From Phragmites australis (Eukaryota; Streptophyta; Magnoliopsida; Poales; Poaceae): a stretch of DNA of 64,000 nucleotides. Below, one piece after another: positions 54,780 through 64,000 of this stretch. Each line of letters starts with the position of its first letter. Positions within the stretch are counted from its first letter, which is position 1. The notes beneath the pieces are model-generated. The model was not told the DNA's origin, searched no databases, and saw only the letters and a list, made by a program, of their open reading frames with translations. Location: assembly GCF_958298935.1 (NCBI RefSeq), contig NC_084923.1:37230501-37294500 (forward strand). The letters run 5' to 3'. The position numbers and the translations under genes were made by a program.

Positions 54780-55050
54780 CTAGGTTTGTTTGACATAGCT
54801 CTCAAATCAGTTTCTAGAGTGGAATTAGCGAGAGCTATACCAAATAGCAATTTACAGATTTTAACTCCCAAAGTGATTTTGTAGGAGTGATTCTTTAAAA
54901 TAAACTAGATGCTGGGAGCTAAAAAATCTACTTCTCCTGATTCACTTCCTCCACAAAATTATTTTCTCCATAAAATTTACCCTAGAGAATCAGCTACAGA
55001 ATTACTTTTTTTAAGAATCACTCTCACATAGAATTTAGATTAGATGGAGC
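54780..55050. mobile_element. possible MITE-like element
   Basis: A block between 'gtttgtttgacatagctct' and 'tagatggagccctacaaagag', enriched in 'agaatcac', 'gtgattct' and 'agctct' motifs on both strands, as in short grass DNA elements. Clean terminal inverted repeats and a target duplication were not found, so this is tentative. Confidence 0.3.
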
Positions 55051-57167
55051 CCTACAAAGAGACTCTTGGATGTGGTGACGTCATTTGTACCATGCCGAAT
55101 AGAAGCATCTTGCATCACTGAAACGAGTGCATCTACCGTCATTTCAAGCGATTAAATAGAACACGGCTCCCAAGCACATCTCCAAAATGATCATTAACCT
55201 TTCTACAGCGGTTGAAGTTATCGAGAGATAATAAATAAGCCATTTTGCAAGGGAGAGAAACATTCTCTAAACATATTTGCAAATCTAGAAACATTCTCTA
55301 AACATATTTGCAAATCTCTGAGATTTAGAGTTTGAGGGTGGGGATAACCTTGCACTGATAGGTTTATAGGGATGGTCGAGGGAGGTTGGTTGGACCGACG
55401 GTGTTAGTTGGCGCCAGGGGTGCCGCTCGCCACAGTGGTAGATGACCGTTGGTGGATGATGAAGGTCAGCAGGGGTGTCATGGCGTTGGAGCCAGTCGAG
55501 GTGGCAGCGGGGGTGTCAAACAGGGTCAAAGAAGAACATGCTAGAGTTGAAGAAGAACATGCTGACAAGGGAGGAGACGTGTGAGGGGAGGGAGGAGGGA
55601 GGAGGAACGTCAGGGAGCTTCCCCTAACAGGCATCGTCGGTGCAAGGTGGGCATCCTCGGTTGTGATGTGACATTGGATGTCGGATGCATCGATGAAAAC
55701 AAAGAGAGAGAGGGGAGGTGGGTGGGGTTAAGGTGAAAGGAGAAGTTAGATCCAAAGGGTTGGATCTAGATCCAATTATTACAATAATTGACAAAGGGAT
55801 ATGCAAAATCTCAAGTGATTGTTGTGGAGACATCCTTCTCTAAAACCCCAATGATTGTGTATAAATATTTGAGGTCTCATGGGCAGTTCGACCATCCCAA
55901 TACCACGTCACACAAATGTTAGGTATGATTTTCTCTTCGGACATTTACATCTCTTCCCTCTTCATAATAAGACCCTCGATTAATTTTAATATCATCTTTT
56001 TTTTTCCTCCTGTCTTATTCTCCCTTCTCCCCCTCGTTACATTTACTCGTGGATCCATAATATTTATGATGACTTAGCATCAAAACAACTACATCTAAAT
56101 ACAGTGATGCCATGAATCCTTGTCTTGTCATCGCATGTTGTAATGGCCGACATCGAAGCCAAAGAGGGAAAAATGTTAGCTAGCATTGCTAAATTGCAAC
56201 AATGTGGATGATCTTAGGAATAGCAAGGGTTATGCATGCAAGAGCTAAATTTCTAATGTTCTCTCTGGTTCCTCGCATGTCTCAAAAATTAACCAACAAT
56301 GTATTACCTTAGAGAAAGATATCATTTCTATTCAACTTGCCAAAAGAAATCCAACAACTCATCTCTCTCCCTCTCACCTTCTCTCCCTCGGTGCAACCTT
56401 CCATAGCCGTTGATTTTGCTTACTCCAAGGCAGTTCGCTAGTTGCCATTCACTTGTACATTTTCTAATTAATCTCCTTCATCAGCTTTCTCCACATTGAG
56501 TGTATCAAATGTTGCCCAATTCACTGTAGCACCACTCTAACCATAACAGAGACGCAATGGTGGTGGCAACGTTGGAAGCTTTTCCACGACAGCCTCTTCT
56601 TACTCTCTCTCCTCTTGCCCTTTGATTACCGCTACAAAGATAGCCATTAGATGAGCTTAATTATGCTTCTTTTTTCGCTTCTTGAACTCAAAGCAAATAA
56701 AATCCTTGACTTTAGGATCTTATTATTTCTTCACCCTCAGATGGATGGAGTAGATATTCAAATCATATGAAAATTTATCACACTCTACATATTTTTTTAG
56801 CAATCCTAAAGATGCCCTAATTCTCCATCAAGTTCGATTGTAGACCCAGCATTAAAGCCATCGAAATGTGTCACACTAGCAAAAGGAAATTTTGACACAC
56901 CTTTTAAAACCACTAAAGTGCAAGACTCAGGTGGCAGAAAAAACAATCTTACAAAAAATATCTATACAGACCAAAAGACATTTAATTCGGTAAACTTGCT
57001 CATCACAAAATGTTTAGAGCTGTGGGACACACTTAGCCCAAACTTTCCTAATCGAGTTAAGCACTTACGTCGTGTGACTCATTTGAACCACTTTGAGATT
57101 TGATTATTAGTTGCAATCTAGTTCAAGTCCAAACTTGAATGCAATTGCCACGTGTGGTAGTAGTACT
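55051..57167. other. intergenic, with a 31-bp perfect tandem duplication
   Basis: Noncoding. At 55257-55318 'gaaacattctctaaacatat' plus 11 bases occurs twice in tandem without a mismatch except at the last base. A G-rich stretch (55380-55640) gives a weak 76-codon minus-strand frame that I do not consider real. I see nothing else in this 2.1 kb. Confidence 0.55.
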
Positions 57168-58485
57168 TGTTGAAAGTACATCCAGTCCCCTTATGTGAAT
57201 TTTTGATAATTGATGACAAACAATTAAGGGACTAATGAGTTTAATAAGGTTATAAACATGTATTAGTCCCTTTGAAGAAGTTAAACACGTTGGCATTCCC
57301 AAAAAAAAGAAGAAGCGGCACATGATTAATTAATGGGTTTAATTGATTTTATTTTTGAATTTAAGTATAGGTATGTTATACTATCAAGAGAGGTGTGTTT
57401 AGATTGATTTGGAGATGTCTCATTGCTCAAAGTACCCTTTCAACCTAAAGATGAGAGACATAAAACACCCCACGGATACCAAAAATTCTAAGTTACTCTG
57501 TGTACCTGGAAGTTCCGGGTAGCTAGAACCTCCAGGTGGGCCTCCGGTTCTGTTTGGTTCTTCTATCCAACCCGGAAGTTCCGGGTTGATCTGGAAGTTT
57601 CGGGTAGCCAGAACCTTCAGGTGAGGCTCCATGTAAGGTGCTCAGTTTGGTTTCTCAAACCAACCCGAAAGTTCCAGGTGTCGGAGCCTCCAGATTCTTT
57701 CCGAGTAGGGTCCTCGATTACTAAGTCTCGAGCTAACACGGAAGTTCCAGGTTAGTGTAGAAAGTGTTGTAACGGCTAGTTTTTTAGGATTGAGTATAAA
57801 TACCCCCGCCTTGCTTTTGTTGCTGAGCAACTATGAAGACAAAAACATTCGTAGCCATTAAATAGCTCTTCCACTCCCTTAGGCATTAAATCTTGTAAGA
57901 TTTTGAGAGTTTGGTTGAGTTATTGAGTACTAGCGAGTTCCATTCAAACCTTTGAGCACTCTAGTTCATCGTAAAGTCAGTCGATTCCATGTTTGTTCTC
58001 TTGGAGCCTTGAGCTCCTAGATGGTTAGGTGTTACTCGCTGAGCACCCAAGCTTGTGAAGTGCCACGAGACATTTGTGAAGGCTTATTCTCGCCTCCGCA
58101 GGAAATAGGACTTTGAGTAAGCCCAAACTCGATCTTCGTGATCGTTTGGTGAGGAATAGTATTGAAAGAGACCCAGCTCTATGTGAGCACCTCAACGGAG
58201 ACGTAGGATCGTTGGATCCGAACTCCGGGAAATAAATTCTTATCTTCTTTGTTGTCTTTGGTTCTTTGTTGCTCTAGTTGACTTTCAAGTGATTTGCCCC
58301 GATCTACATGTTTGTGAGTTTGTGGCTGCAGATGAAAGGTGAAAAACACTATACACTTATCTTGGAACCTATGGTAACAATTAGATTCAACTAGAAGTAC
58401 CTAGATGTTGTTAGTTCCAAATTATGTTAATCCACTGTGAAGTTTTAATTTTTAGAAACGCCTATTCATTCCCTTCCAGATGACA
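57168..58485 (+). mobile_element. SIRE-like copia LTR, plus orientation, probably solo
   Basis: U3 begins near TGTTGAAAGTACATCC (57168) with the usual 'ttgataattgatgacaaac' start. CCGGAAGTTCCGG-type motifs follow at 57500-57760, then TATA box TATAAATA (57795-57802), the conserved 'ctcaacggagacgtagga' block (58190), and an end near 'gcctattcattccc...tgaca' (58485). No internal element sequence flanks it on either side, suggesting a solo LTR. Precise ends and target duplication are unresolved. Confidence 0.65.
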
Positions 58486-58820
58486 TATAGTACATTCACT
58501 TGTTCGTCATCATCATACACCATTGTAAAATTATTGGTCTGAGAATGTTCTAAGTGTAGCAATTAAGCGCCATTGGTAGGACATGTACGTGAGAAAATTC
58601 TTTTGGCAATCTATAGTCCTCATGTGAGGACAATAGTAGCTGTTGACCTTTTTCATGAGTTGTCCGATAATCGTTGACTTACTATTCTAGTGTGTGTAAT
58701 ATCATAGAGGTAGATCACTTTCGGACGAACAATGTGTTTATGTTGCACAAGTTGTCATTCCTCCTTTTCTTTTCCAATCAAGTTTGTTTGTTTAGGGAAA
58801 TTTCAAAACAAGTAGGTGTA
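58486..58820. other. spacer between the copia LTR and the Tat solo LTR
   Basis: Noncoding sequence up to the insertion site, possibly the left part of the LINE remnant seen beyond 60486. The final bases 58816-58820 (gtgta) are the left target duplication of the solo LTR. Confidence 0.4.
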
Positions 58821-60480
58821 TGTCGGAGGATGAACTCCTGTCGCAGGGATCCCGTGAGACCCCTTTTTAGAGATTCGGCCGGGGGGATGATCCTGAATGA
58901 GTTCGTCGGAGAAATAAATGGAAGTGGAAATAAATACAACGGCCGGTGGTGGGGGATGATCGACCTAGTGCAAAGAGAAATAAATGCACCGGAGTTTAGA
59001 CAGGTTCGGGCCGCACGGGGGCGTAATACCCTACTCCTGTGTGGATGCGATATCCTTTCCTGAAGGGGGATCCCTCAGGGATATGTCTGGTTACAAGAAT
59101 ATATTGTCTAACTGAGAGCTTGAGGCTCCCTTGTTCTAGCTCTGCTCAAGCTTGCTTGCAGTGTTCTTCGGCTAAGTGTGGCACGGTCGATTGCTTCGAG
59201 CCAATTCGATGTCTTCGTCTATCTTCGGATGTTTTCCGATTGTCTCTATCTATCTTTCTGTACGCCCATCCTTTTATGCACTCGCCGGCCACGACATACC
59301 CCAAACGGGAAAGAAGGGGCACATGTTCCAAGATGCCACGACTGAGAAAGGCGTCATCATTTCCTCTGGGCGAAGTGACAGGGGCGGTGGAAAAACGCGG
59401 CGCGCATCCGACCACCCGTCACTGTGGACACCTTGGCGCGGGGCGCCGTTGAGAGGGCCCACCAGGCAGCCACAGAGGCACCCGGCGCGCCCACCCTGTC
59501 TTGTTCCTCTGCCAGGGCAGGGTGGCAGGCGGAACGCTTTGATCCTGGCAACGTTATCCCGAGATACACCGGATGATACGGGACGGGACCCGTGCAATTA
59601 ATGGTCCCACGCCTCTCTGCCAAAGCATGGCAGGGACTGACACTGCGGCGGGAGCAGTTGGGGATGTCAGGATGTCAGGCCGCGCATGCCCATTAAATGC
59701 GGCCTTGGACCTCTGACTGGTTAACACCTCGTCGGCGGGCCCCTCGGGGGCCCTTCTAGGTCGTCGGGGCATCGGGTGCTCTCGCGCGAACCTTCGGGGA
59801 ACTGAGTGCTCGGGGGCTGCCACGTGCAACCCCGAGTACCCTCTCCCGAGCGCCTTTGCACGCACCTTCGGGGAACCGAGTGCTCGGGGGCTGCCATGTG
59901 TAGCCCCGAGCACTCTCTCCCGAACACTTCTGTAGAACCTTCGGGGAACCGAGCGCTCGGGGGCTGCCACGTGCAGCCCCGAGCACTCTCTCCCGAACAC
60001 TTCTGTAGAACCTTCGGGGAACCGAGCGCTCGGGGGCTGCCACGTGCAGCCCCGAGCACTCTCTCCCGAGCACTTCTGTAGAACCTTCGGGGAACCGAGC
60101 GCTCGGGGGCTGCCACGTGCAGCCCCGAGCACTCTCTCCCGAGCACTTCTGTAGAACCTTCGGGGAACCGAGTGCTCGGGGGCTGCCACATGCAGCCCCG
60201 AGCACTCTCTCCCTGTACTTAGCTTTTCTGCCCCATCGGGGGACTAGGGTACTCGGGGGCGAGCAGGCACCTCCCCGAGCACTCTCTCCCCGGTACTTGG
60301 ACTCTGCGGGTCATCGGGGAACTGGGGTGCTCGGGGACCAGAGGCTGTGGCCCCGAGCACCTTCTCCCGGAACTTAGATTTTCCTCATCCCGCAGGAGGG
60401 ACCTCGCAGGATGGTGACGCGTGGTGGACGGCTGGCCTGGCCTCGGGACTCAGGGACCCCCGGTTTCTGATACACCGACA
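58821..60480 (-). mobile_element. Tat-type Ty3/gypsy solo LTR with perfect 5-bp target duplication
   Basis: 1,660 bp from TGTCGG to CCGACA, flanked by gtgta on both sides (58816-58820 and 60481-60485). On the minus strand it starts like the 5' LTR at 8051 (TGTCGGTG, 'accgggggtccc'). Its R/U5 region (59000-59040) is the reverse complement of 'acaggagtagggtattacgc' and surroundings in the 8.9-kb LTR, so both belong to one superfamily. A TATA-like 'ataaaag' lies at the complement of 59271-59278. No internal region is left, consistent with LTR-LTR recombination. Clean ends and a perfect duplication suggest it is younger than the element next to NRPB2. Confidence 0.92.
59791..60229 (-). repeat. 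six-unit 73-bp tandem array in the solo LTR U3
   Basis: Units start at 59791, 59865, 59938, 60011, 60084 and 60157 (period 73-74 bp) and are nearly identical in the middle. Each contains the near-palindrome TGCTCGGGGGCTGC / GCAGCCCCGAGCA. At its centre CACGTG occurs in four of six units (CATGTG and CACATG in the others). The array creates long open frames in three registers (59554-60205), which are artefacts. Confidence 0.92.
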
Positions 60481-60485
60481 GTGTA

Positions 60486-61385
60486 GCTTTGGTCTTTGTT
60501 TACCCTACCCTTTACAATATTGTTTGGAATAAGAATGCAAATGTGGCGAGGGTGGTAAATGTGGAACATCTCAATGTCTCTTTTCGAAGAGCTCTTGTGG
60601 GGGACACATTAGATGCATAGCATAATCTGGTTGCTAAAGTTATGAATATTCATCTTAGCTATCAGAAAGATACTTTTAGTACATTAGAATGATCAATATT
60701 TAGTCCAATCTATATATAGAATATTGATTTATAATAGAGTAATTCCTATTAACCGCTATATTTGGAAACTCAAACTCCCCCTTTTAGATGGCCTCTACAT
60801 CAAAATGATCGATATTTAGTCCAACATATGTATAGAGTATTGATTTATAATAGGGTAATTCCTATTAACCGCTACATTTGGAAACTCAAACTCCCCTTAA
60901 AGATTACGATATTTTTATGATACTTGCATAATGAAGTAGTTTTAACCAAAGCTAACCTAGCAAGAAAGCAAAAGGAAATTTAAAGTGTTGTTTCTGTAAT
61001 TATAATGAAACTATACAACACCATCTTTTCGATTGCACCTATGCTAGATTTATTTGGCGAACCATTCAAGTTGCTTATGGTATTCATCCACCTAGTAGTG
61101 TTTCTAATTTATTTGGAACTTGGTTAAAGGGAAAATCCAAAATTTAAGAATTAAATTTTAGTTGATGCAAATGCTATATGTTACGCTATTTGGTTGACTT
61201 ATAATGATGTGATTTTTGATAGAGTGATAGTTCCACTCTTCTATATATGTTATCTTTCGGAGCATCAATTGAATACTTTTTTATCTATGGTGCAGAAGAA
61301 GAGAGAAAGACATCATATAAAGGCAAGAAGTCGTTTTTTAGTCTACAGTGATGAAAATTTACGCAAAACATGTGTAGAAGCTTAA
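60486..61385 (+). pseudogene. LINE-type reverse transcriptase C-terminal remnant (zf-RVT region)
   Basis: Translated in shifting frames, this stretch resembles the C-terminal part of plant LINE/RT-like proteins. It shows 'VVNVEHLNVSFRRALVGDTLDA' near 60545-60620, 'FIWKLKLP'-like sequence with 'RYIWKLKLPL' near 60750, 'VLTKANLARK' near 60945, and then Cys/His-region and 'WLTYNDVIFDRV' type sequence near 61190, the usual order of the zf-RVT domain and tail. There are many stops and a ~116-bp internal duplication. Its left part is separated by the Tat solo LTR or missing. Non-functional. Confidence 0.6.
60688..60900. repeat. 116-bp direct duplication within the LINE remnant
   Basis: 'aatgatc-atatttagtccaa...ttgatttataatag-gtaattcctattaaccgcta-atttggaaactcaaactcccc' occurs at 60688-60785 and 60804-60900 with few differences. 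Only one copy is expected in an intact element. Confidence 0.85.
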
Positions 61386-61560
61386 TAAAATTTGTGCTCG
61401 AGGTTTTAGTTTCCAATTTTTTATTTTGACAAGATGAATGTTATTATAATGTTATAATAATGAATGGCGTGTCGAGCGGTGCCCATAACGTTATAATAAC
61501 TAACGGACGGTTCTAATCTTAAATCTTGGGGAAAACAATTCCGTTATTGTCACTGTAGCA
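61386..61560. other. AT-rich spacer
   Basis: Short AT-rich stretch between the LINE remnant and the possible promoter; 'acgttataata' occurs twice (near 61448 and 61488). No other feature seen. Confidence 0.4.
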
Positions 61561-61766
61561 GCTCTCCGAATAAGCAACTTTTCACCATTCGATAAATGGG
61601 CCTCCTAGTCTGCCGCCGTCCCACTTTCTTCCTCCGTACCTGGCTCTGATCAACGCGAGTAGCGAGGGAGGGCGCCGCGCGGTGGAGCAGTAGATCGAGG
61701 AGAGGTCACCGACGACGGAGCAGTTCCAGCAGGGCCTAATCCTTTGAGACAACCAGATGTTTCAGG
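61561..61766 (+). promoter_or_regulatory. possible promoter, 5' UTR and first coding exon of a downstream gene
   Basis: GC content rises over 61600-61740. A TGGGCC motif (61597-61602), common in plant housekeeping promoters, is followed by a C/T-rich stretch ('cgtcccactttcttcctccg') and a leader without long frames. 'atgtttcag|gtacgg' at 61758-61766 then has the form of a very short first coding exon (ATG TTT CAG) with a GT donor. I could not identify later exons within the window, so the gene, if real, continues past 64000. Alternatively a lone CpG island. Confidence 0.3.
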
Positions 61767-62102
61767 TACGGCTACATCCCTCTTGATTCGGGACAATTTG
61801 GCTCCCTTCTCCTCCTCCTACTGTGCCTATTGTTAGTTATTAGGGTTTATGCTGCGCCGAACTAGAGTAAATTTTATTTGGCTACTTCCGTGTCAGATTG
61901 CTAGCAGATGTATCGCTTGAACGATAGTACTATCACCGCACACTTGCATTGTGAATGCTTTTTTTTTTTTGGAAGATGCAATGTGAAGGAATCGGACGAA
62001 ATGACGCATGATAATCCAAATATTCTTGTTCTAAATATACTACTGCTAAGTGAGAAATTATGCCAAGGAACCATACGCTTGCAGGCTGCCACGGGTTGTT
62101 AA
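61767..62102. other. possible intron or intergenic
   Basis: Noncoding, with a T-run near 61960-61970. The 64-codon frames on either strand overlap each other and show no domain. Confidence 0.4.
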
Positions 62103-62693
62103 GGGACTGTTTGGTTGTTGATCCTAAAAGGTCTAACTAAATATTGGTCATCATCAAATTTACTGTATGGCCAAATTTATCGCAAAAAAGTAGTGCTTGG
62201 TTTGTAGCTAAGTCAAAGTTAAGTCTCGGCCAAAATTGAAAGTAAAATTGGTGTTTGGATTGTTGTCAAGCTAAAATATTCCAAAACTGTCGGTATAACA
62301 TGTAGGGCCCATATATCATTAATTTTTTTAGTATAAAAATATATTTAAATGAGGTCTTGTTTTGTAGATTAAATCGTAAGGAATATAATGGTACAAATGG
62401 ATGACGAGTCGGATGAGTGGTTTAGAAACTATAGTCAGTTGTAGATTGTTAATTGAAAAAGCAAAACATTTACTGACCACTCTCCTGCTAACACCTCACC
62501 ATGCAGCCGAGCCAAAATTTGGCCACTAAATCGCTCGGTTCTAACTGGCCACAGATTTGGCTTGGTGGACAACCGAGGAAGGCCAAAATTTATTTGGCAG
62601 GCTAAATCTGGGCTTCAAAGCAAACGGCTGCTAAATTGTGCAGGCAGGACCAGAATTTGGCTGGGCACCTTGGGGTAGTGATCCAAACAGTCT
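62103..62693. mobile_element. Tourist-like (PIF/Harbinger) MITE
   Basis: 591 bp bounded by TAA on both sides (62100-62102 and 62694-62696). The left end GGGACTGTTTGGTTGTTGATCC pairs with the reverse complement of the right end, AGACTGTTTGGATCAC (GACTGTTTGG shared exactly). The TAA target, a 'GTTTGG' terminus and internal 'ggccaaaattt' motifs on both strands fit Tourist-type elements. No coding capacity. Confidence 0.7.
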
Positions 62694-62696
62694 TAA

Positions 62697-64000
62697 AACT
62701 TCAGTTTGATAAGTATCGCAAATCTGGTATCGAACCAAACTGCCCCTTATTCCTTTTTTTAATGTCAATTATGTAATAGATACTCGGATATGAACATACG
62801 GCAATTGTTCGATCGAAAGAGCAGGATCCATTCCAATATTTTCGGAATGTAGTGCTCACCTGATAGTGTAATCCCATTGCCTTTGTTCATGATCTCTGGG
62901 AATCGCTCTCCATTAATTGTTTTTGTTCATAACCTCTGGGAAAATATGCCAAAAGCTAAACTGTCAGATATGCAGAACCTTCACAAATTAAGTTTTTGTT
63001 GTGGTTTATTTGGAGCCTGGAGGGATATAAATAAAGCTTACTGGCTTTACTTATCAAAGGGGTCGAATTTGCTCAGGAAAATATTCTGCACACCTTCTTG
63101 CTGAATAAATCATTTATGTATACCTTCACTATTATTAGTTCGGCTCACCTGCTGGCTTCAGGGATGATGACTACACATATTGTGCGCAGGCCCACAAGGT
63201 GATCACCACGTGTGGTTCAACAAATTAACTTGGTTTAGGGATTTGTGATGATCTATGATCTGACATTGTTTGTTAAAAAAATTACAATATTGACACAGTG
63301 TTAGTCTGTGCGGTACAGTAGTGCAAGCCAGTAATGATGACTAGTCTTGGTTACTAAGCTAGTAAGGTTTGAGCCGATAGGAAGGCTTGATTAATAAGGA
63401 ATGTTTGTTCATTTTTAAGAAAATGAATGTTTGTTAATTGAAGTACATATTTTAGGCAATCCCATTTCTATTAGTTTGTTTCCATATCATTAGATTATAT
63501 TGTTCGGAACTATCCTGTTCTAAGTCCTGGTTCTTCCAATAAAGCAAGCACACAATAGATTCTATCTCCCACGTACCATATCATTACTTGGCATTTTGTC
63601 GGTGTAAATTGTGAACAACGAGTGATGGTGTACGGCCCCTGATATCTACATACGCGGAGGTTACCGCCTTACATCTGCTACTTCTAGCCCAAACAAAAGC
63701 TTGGCCTTTTTTCGGACAAATAAAACACACAAAAATCAAATGCATGATTTATATAAACAGAAAGTAAACATTACCGTCCAAGATTAGGATCTGATAAGCT
63801 GACAAAAACAAAACCCAAACCATTTAATTAGCCAAACTAACAAAAGCATTATTGAGTAGCTAAATATTGACATATAGGTGCTAACACGTGCTGCCATGTG
63901 ATATTATATTCTTTTCTAAACATGCTGTGATGATTGGTATAAAAACTAAATAAAATATAGGTATGAGTAAAAATACTCAGCAAGTACGATTCAGACCATA
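62697..64000. other. AT-rich right edge, no supported gene
   Basis: I see no reliable coding frame. The 75-codon frame at 62877-63104 lacks a recognisable domain. A short duplicated 'tttgttcat-a-ctctgggaa' occurs at 62882 and 62922. If the gene suggested at 61758 is real, this may be a long first intron. Confidence 0.4.

Noticed and set aside
59554..60205. Overlapping 149-211-codon minus-strand frames
   Set aside because: They arise in all three registers from the 73-74-bp tandem units of a retrotransposon LTR. The peptides are simple repeats of PEHSVPRRF-type units with no independent evidence of coding.
59791..60229. Regularly spaced direct repeats resembling a CRISPR array
   Set aside because: Units are contiguous 73-bp tandem repeats with no unique spacers, inside an LTR of a plant genome; no cas genes.

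Overview
This window is plant nuclear DNA, almost certainly from a grass. It carries two intact, intron-rich housekeeping/signalling genes set in a mosaic of retrotransposon and DNA-transposon remnants. The retroelement families (Tat-type Ty3/gypsy LTRs beginning TGTCGG, SIRE-type Ty1/copia LTRs with U3 motif arrays), the Stowaway- and Tourist-like MITEs, and the high GC of both first exons all point to a grass. No bacterial, viral or organellar gene set is present. I could not settle the species.

Gene 1 is NRPB2 (+, 18742-26697), the second-largest subunit of RNA polymerase II. I could join 25 exons with GT/AG borders into one open frame of 1,233 residues. Gene 2 is a BSU1-like Kelch-repeat serine/threonine phosphatase (-, 52691-44289). 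Its 21 exons join into 999 residues. It looks like the orthologue of rice OsPPKL1 (GL3.1/qGL3, a grain-length gene). The two genes lie tail to tail. As I recall, the same pair is adjacent on rice chromosome 3, so this would be a conserved syntenic pair, here spread apart by about 17.6 kb of transposon debris.

Layout: 1-4.1 kb, nested SIRE-like copia LTRs and a gag remnant. 4.2-6.0 kb, copy 1 of an unclassified dispersed repeat. 6.0-8.05 kb, AT-rich sequence with a GC-rich gene-like island and the displaced upstream region of NRPB2. 8.05-18.57 kb, a decayed Tat-lineage Ty3/gypsy element (5' LTR, gag-protease-RT-RNase H-integrase, an antisense coiled-coil frame, a nested Stowaway MITE, a truncated 3' LTR) inserted about 170 bp upstream of the NRPB2 ATG. 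18.7-26.7 kb, NRPB2. 27.6-44.2 kb, a CACTA-like MITE, a deleted copia element, a Mutator-like transposase fragment, copy 2 of the dispersed repeat, two opposed SIRE-like elements and tandem repeats. 44.3-53.2 kb, the phosphatase gene and its GC-rich 5' region. 53.2-64 kb, intergenic DNA with a SIRE-like LTR, a LINE remnant split by a Tat solo LTR with a perfect 5-bp target duplication, a possible first exon of another gene at 61.76 kb, and a Tourist-like MITE.

I found no evidence of a new multi-gene system. The most notable signals are regulatory and structural. A retroelement with a same-strand TATA box sits directly against the NRPB2 5' UTR, inside one copy of an older promoter duplication. 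LTR U3 regions carry tandem hairpin arrays, one with CACGTG at the hairpin centre. The grain-length residue in the phosphatase AVLDT motif is the Asp form.
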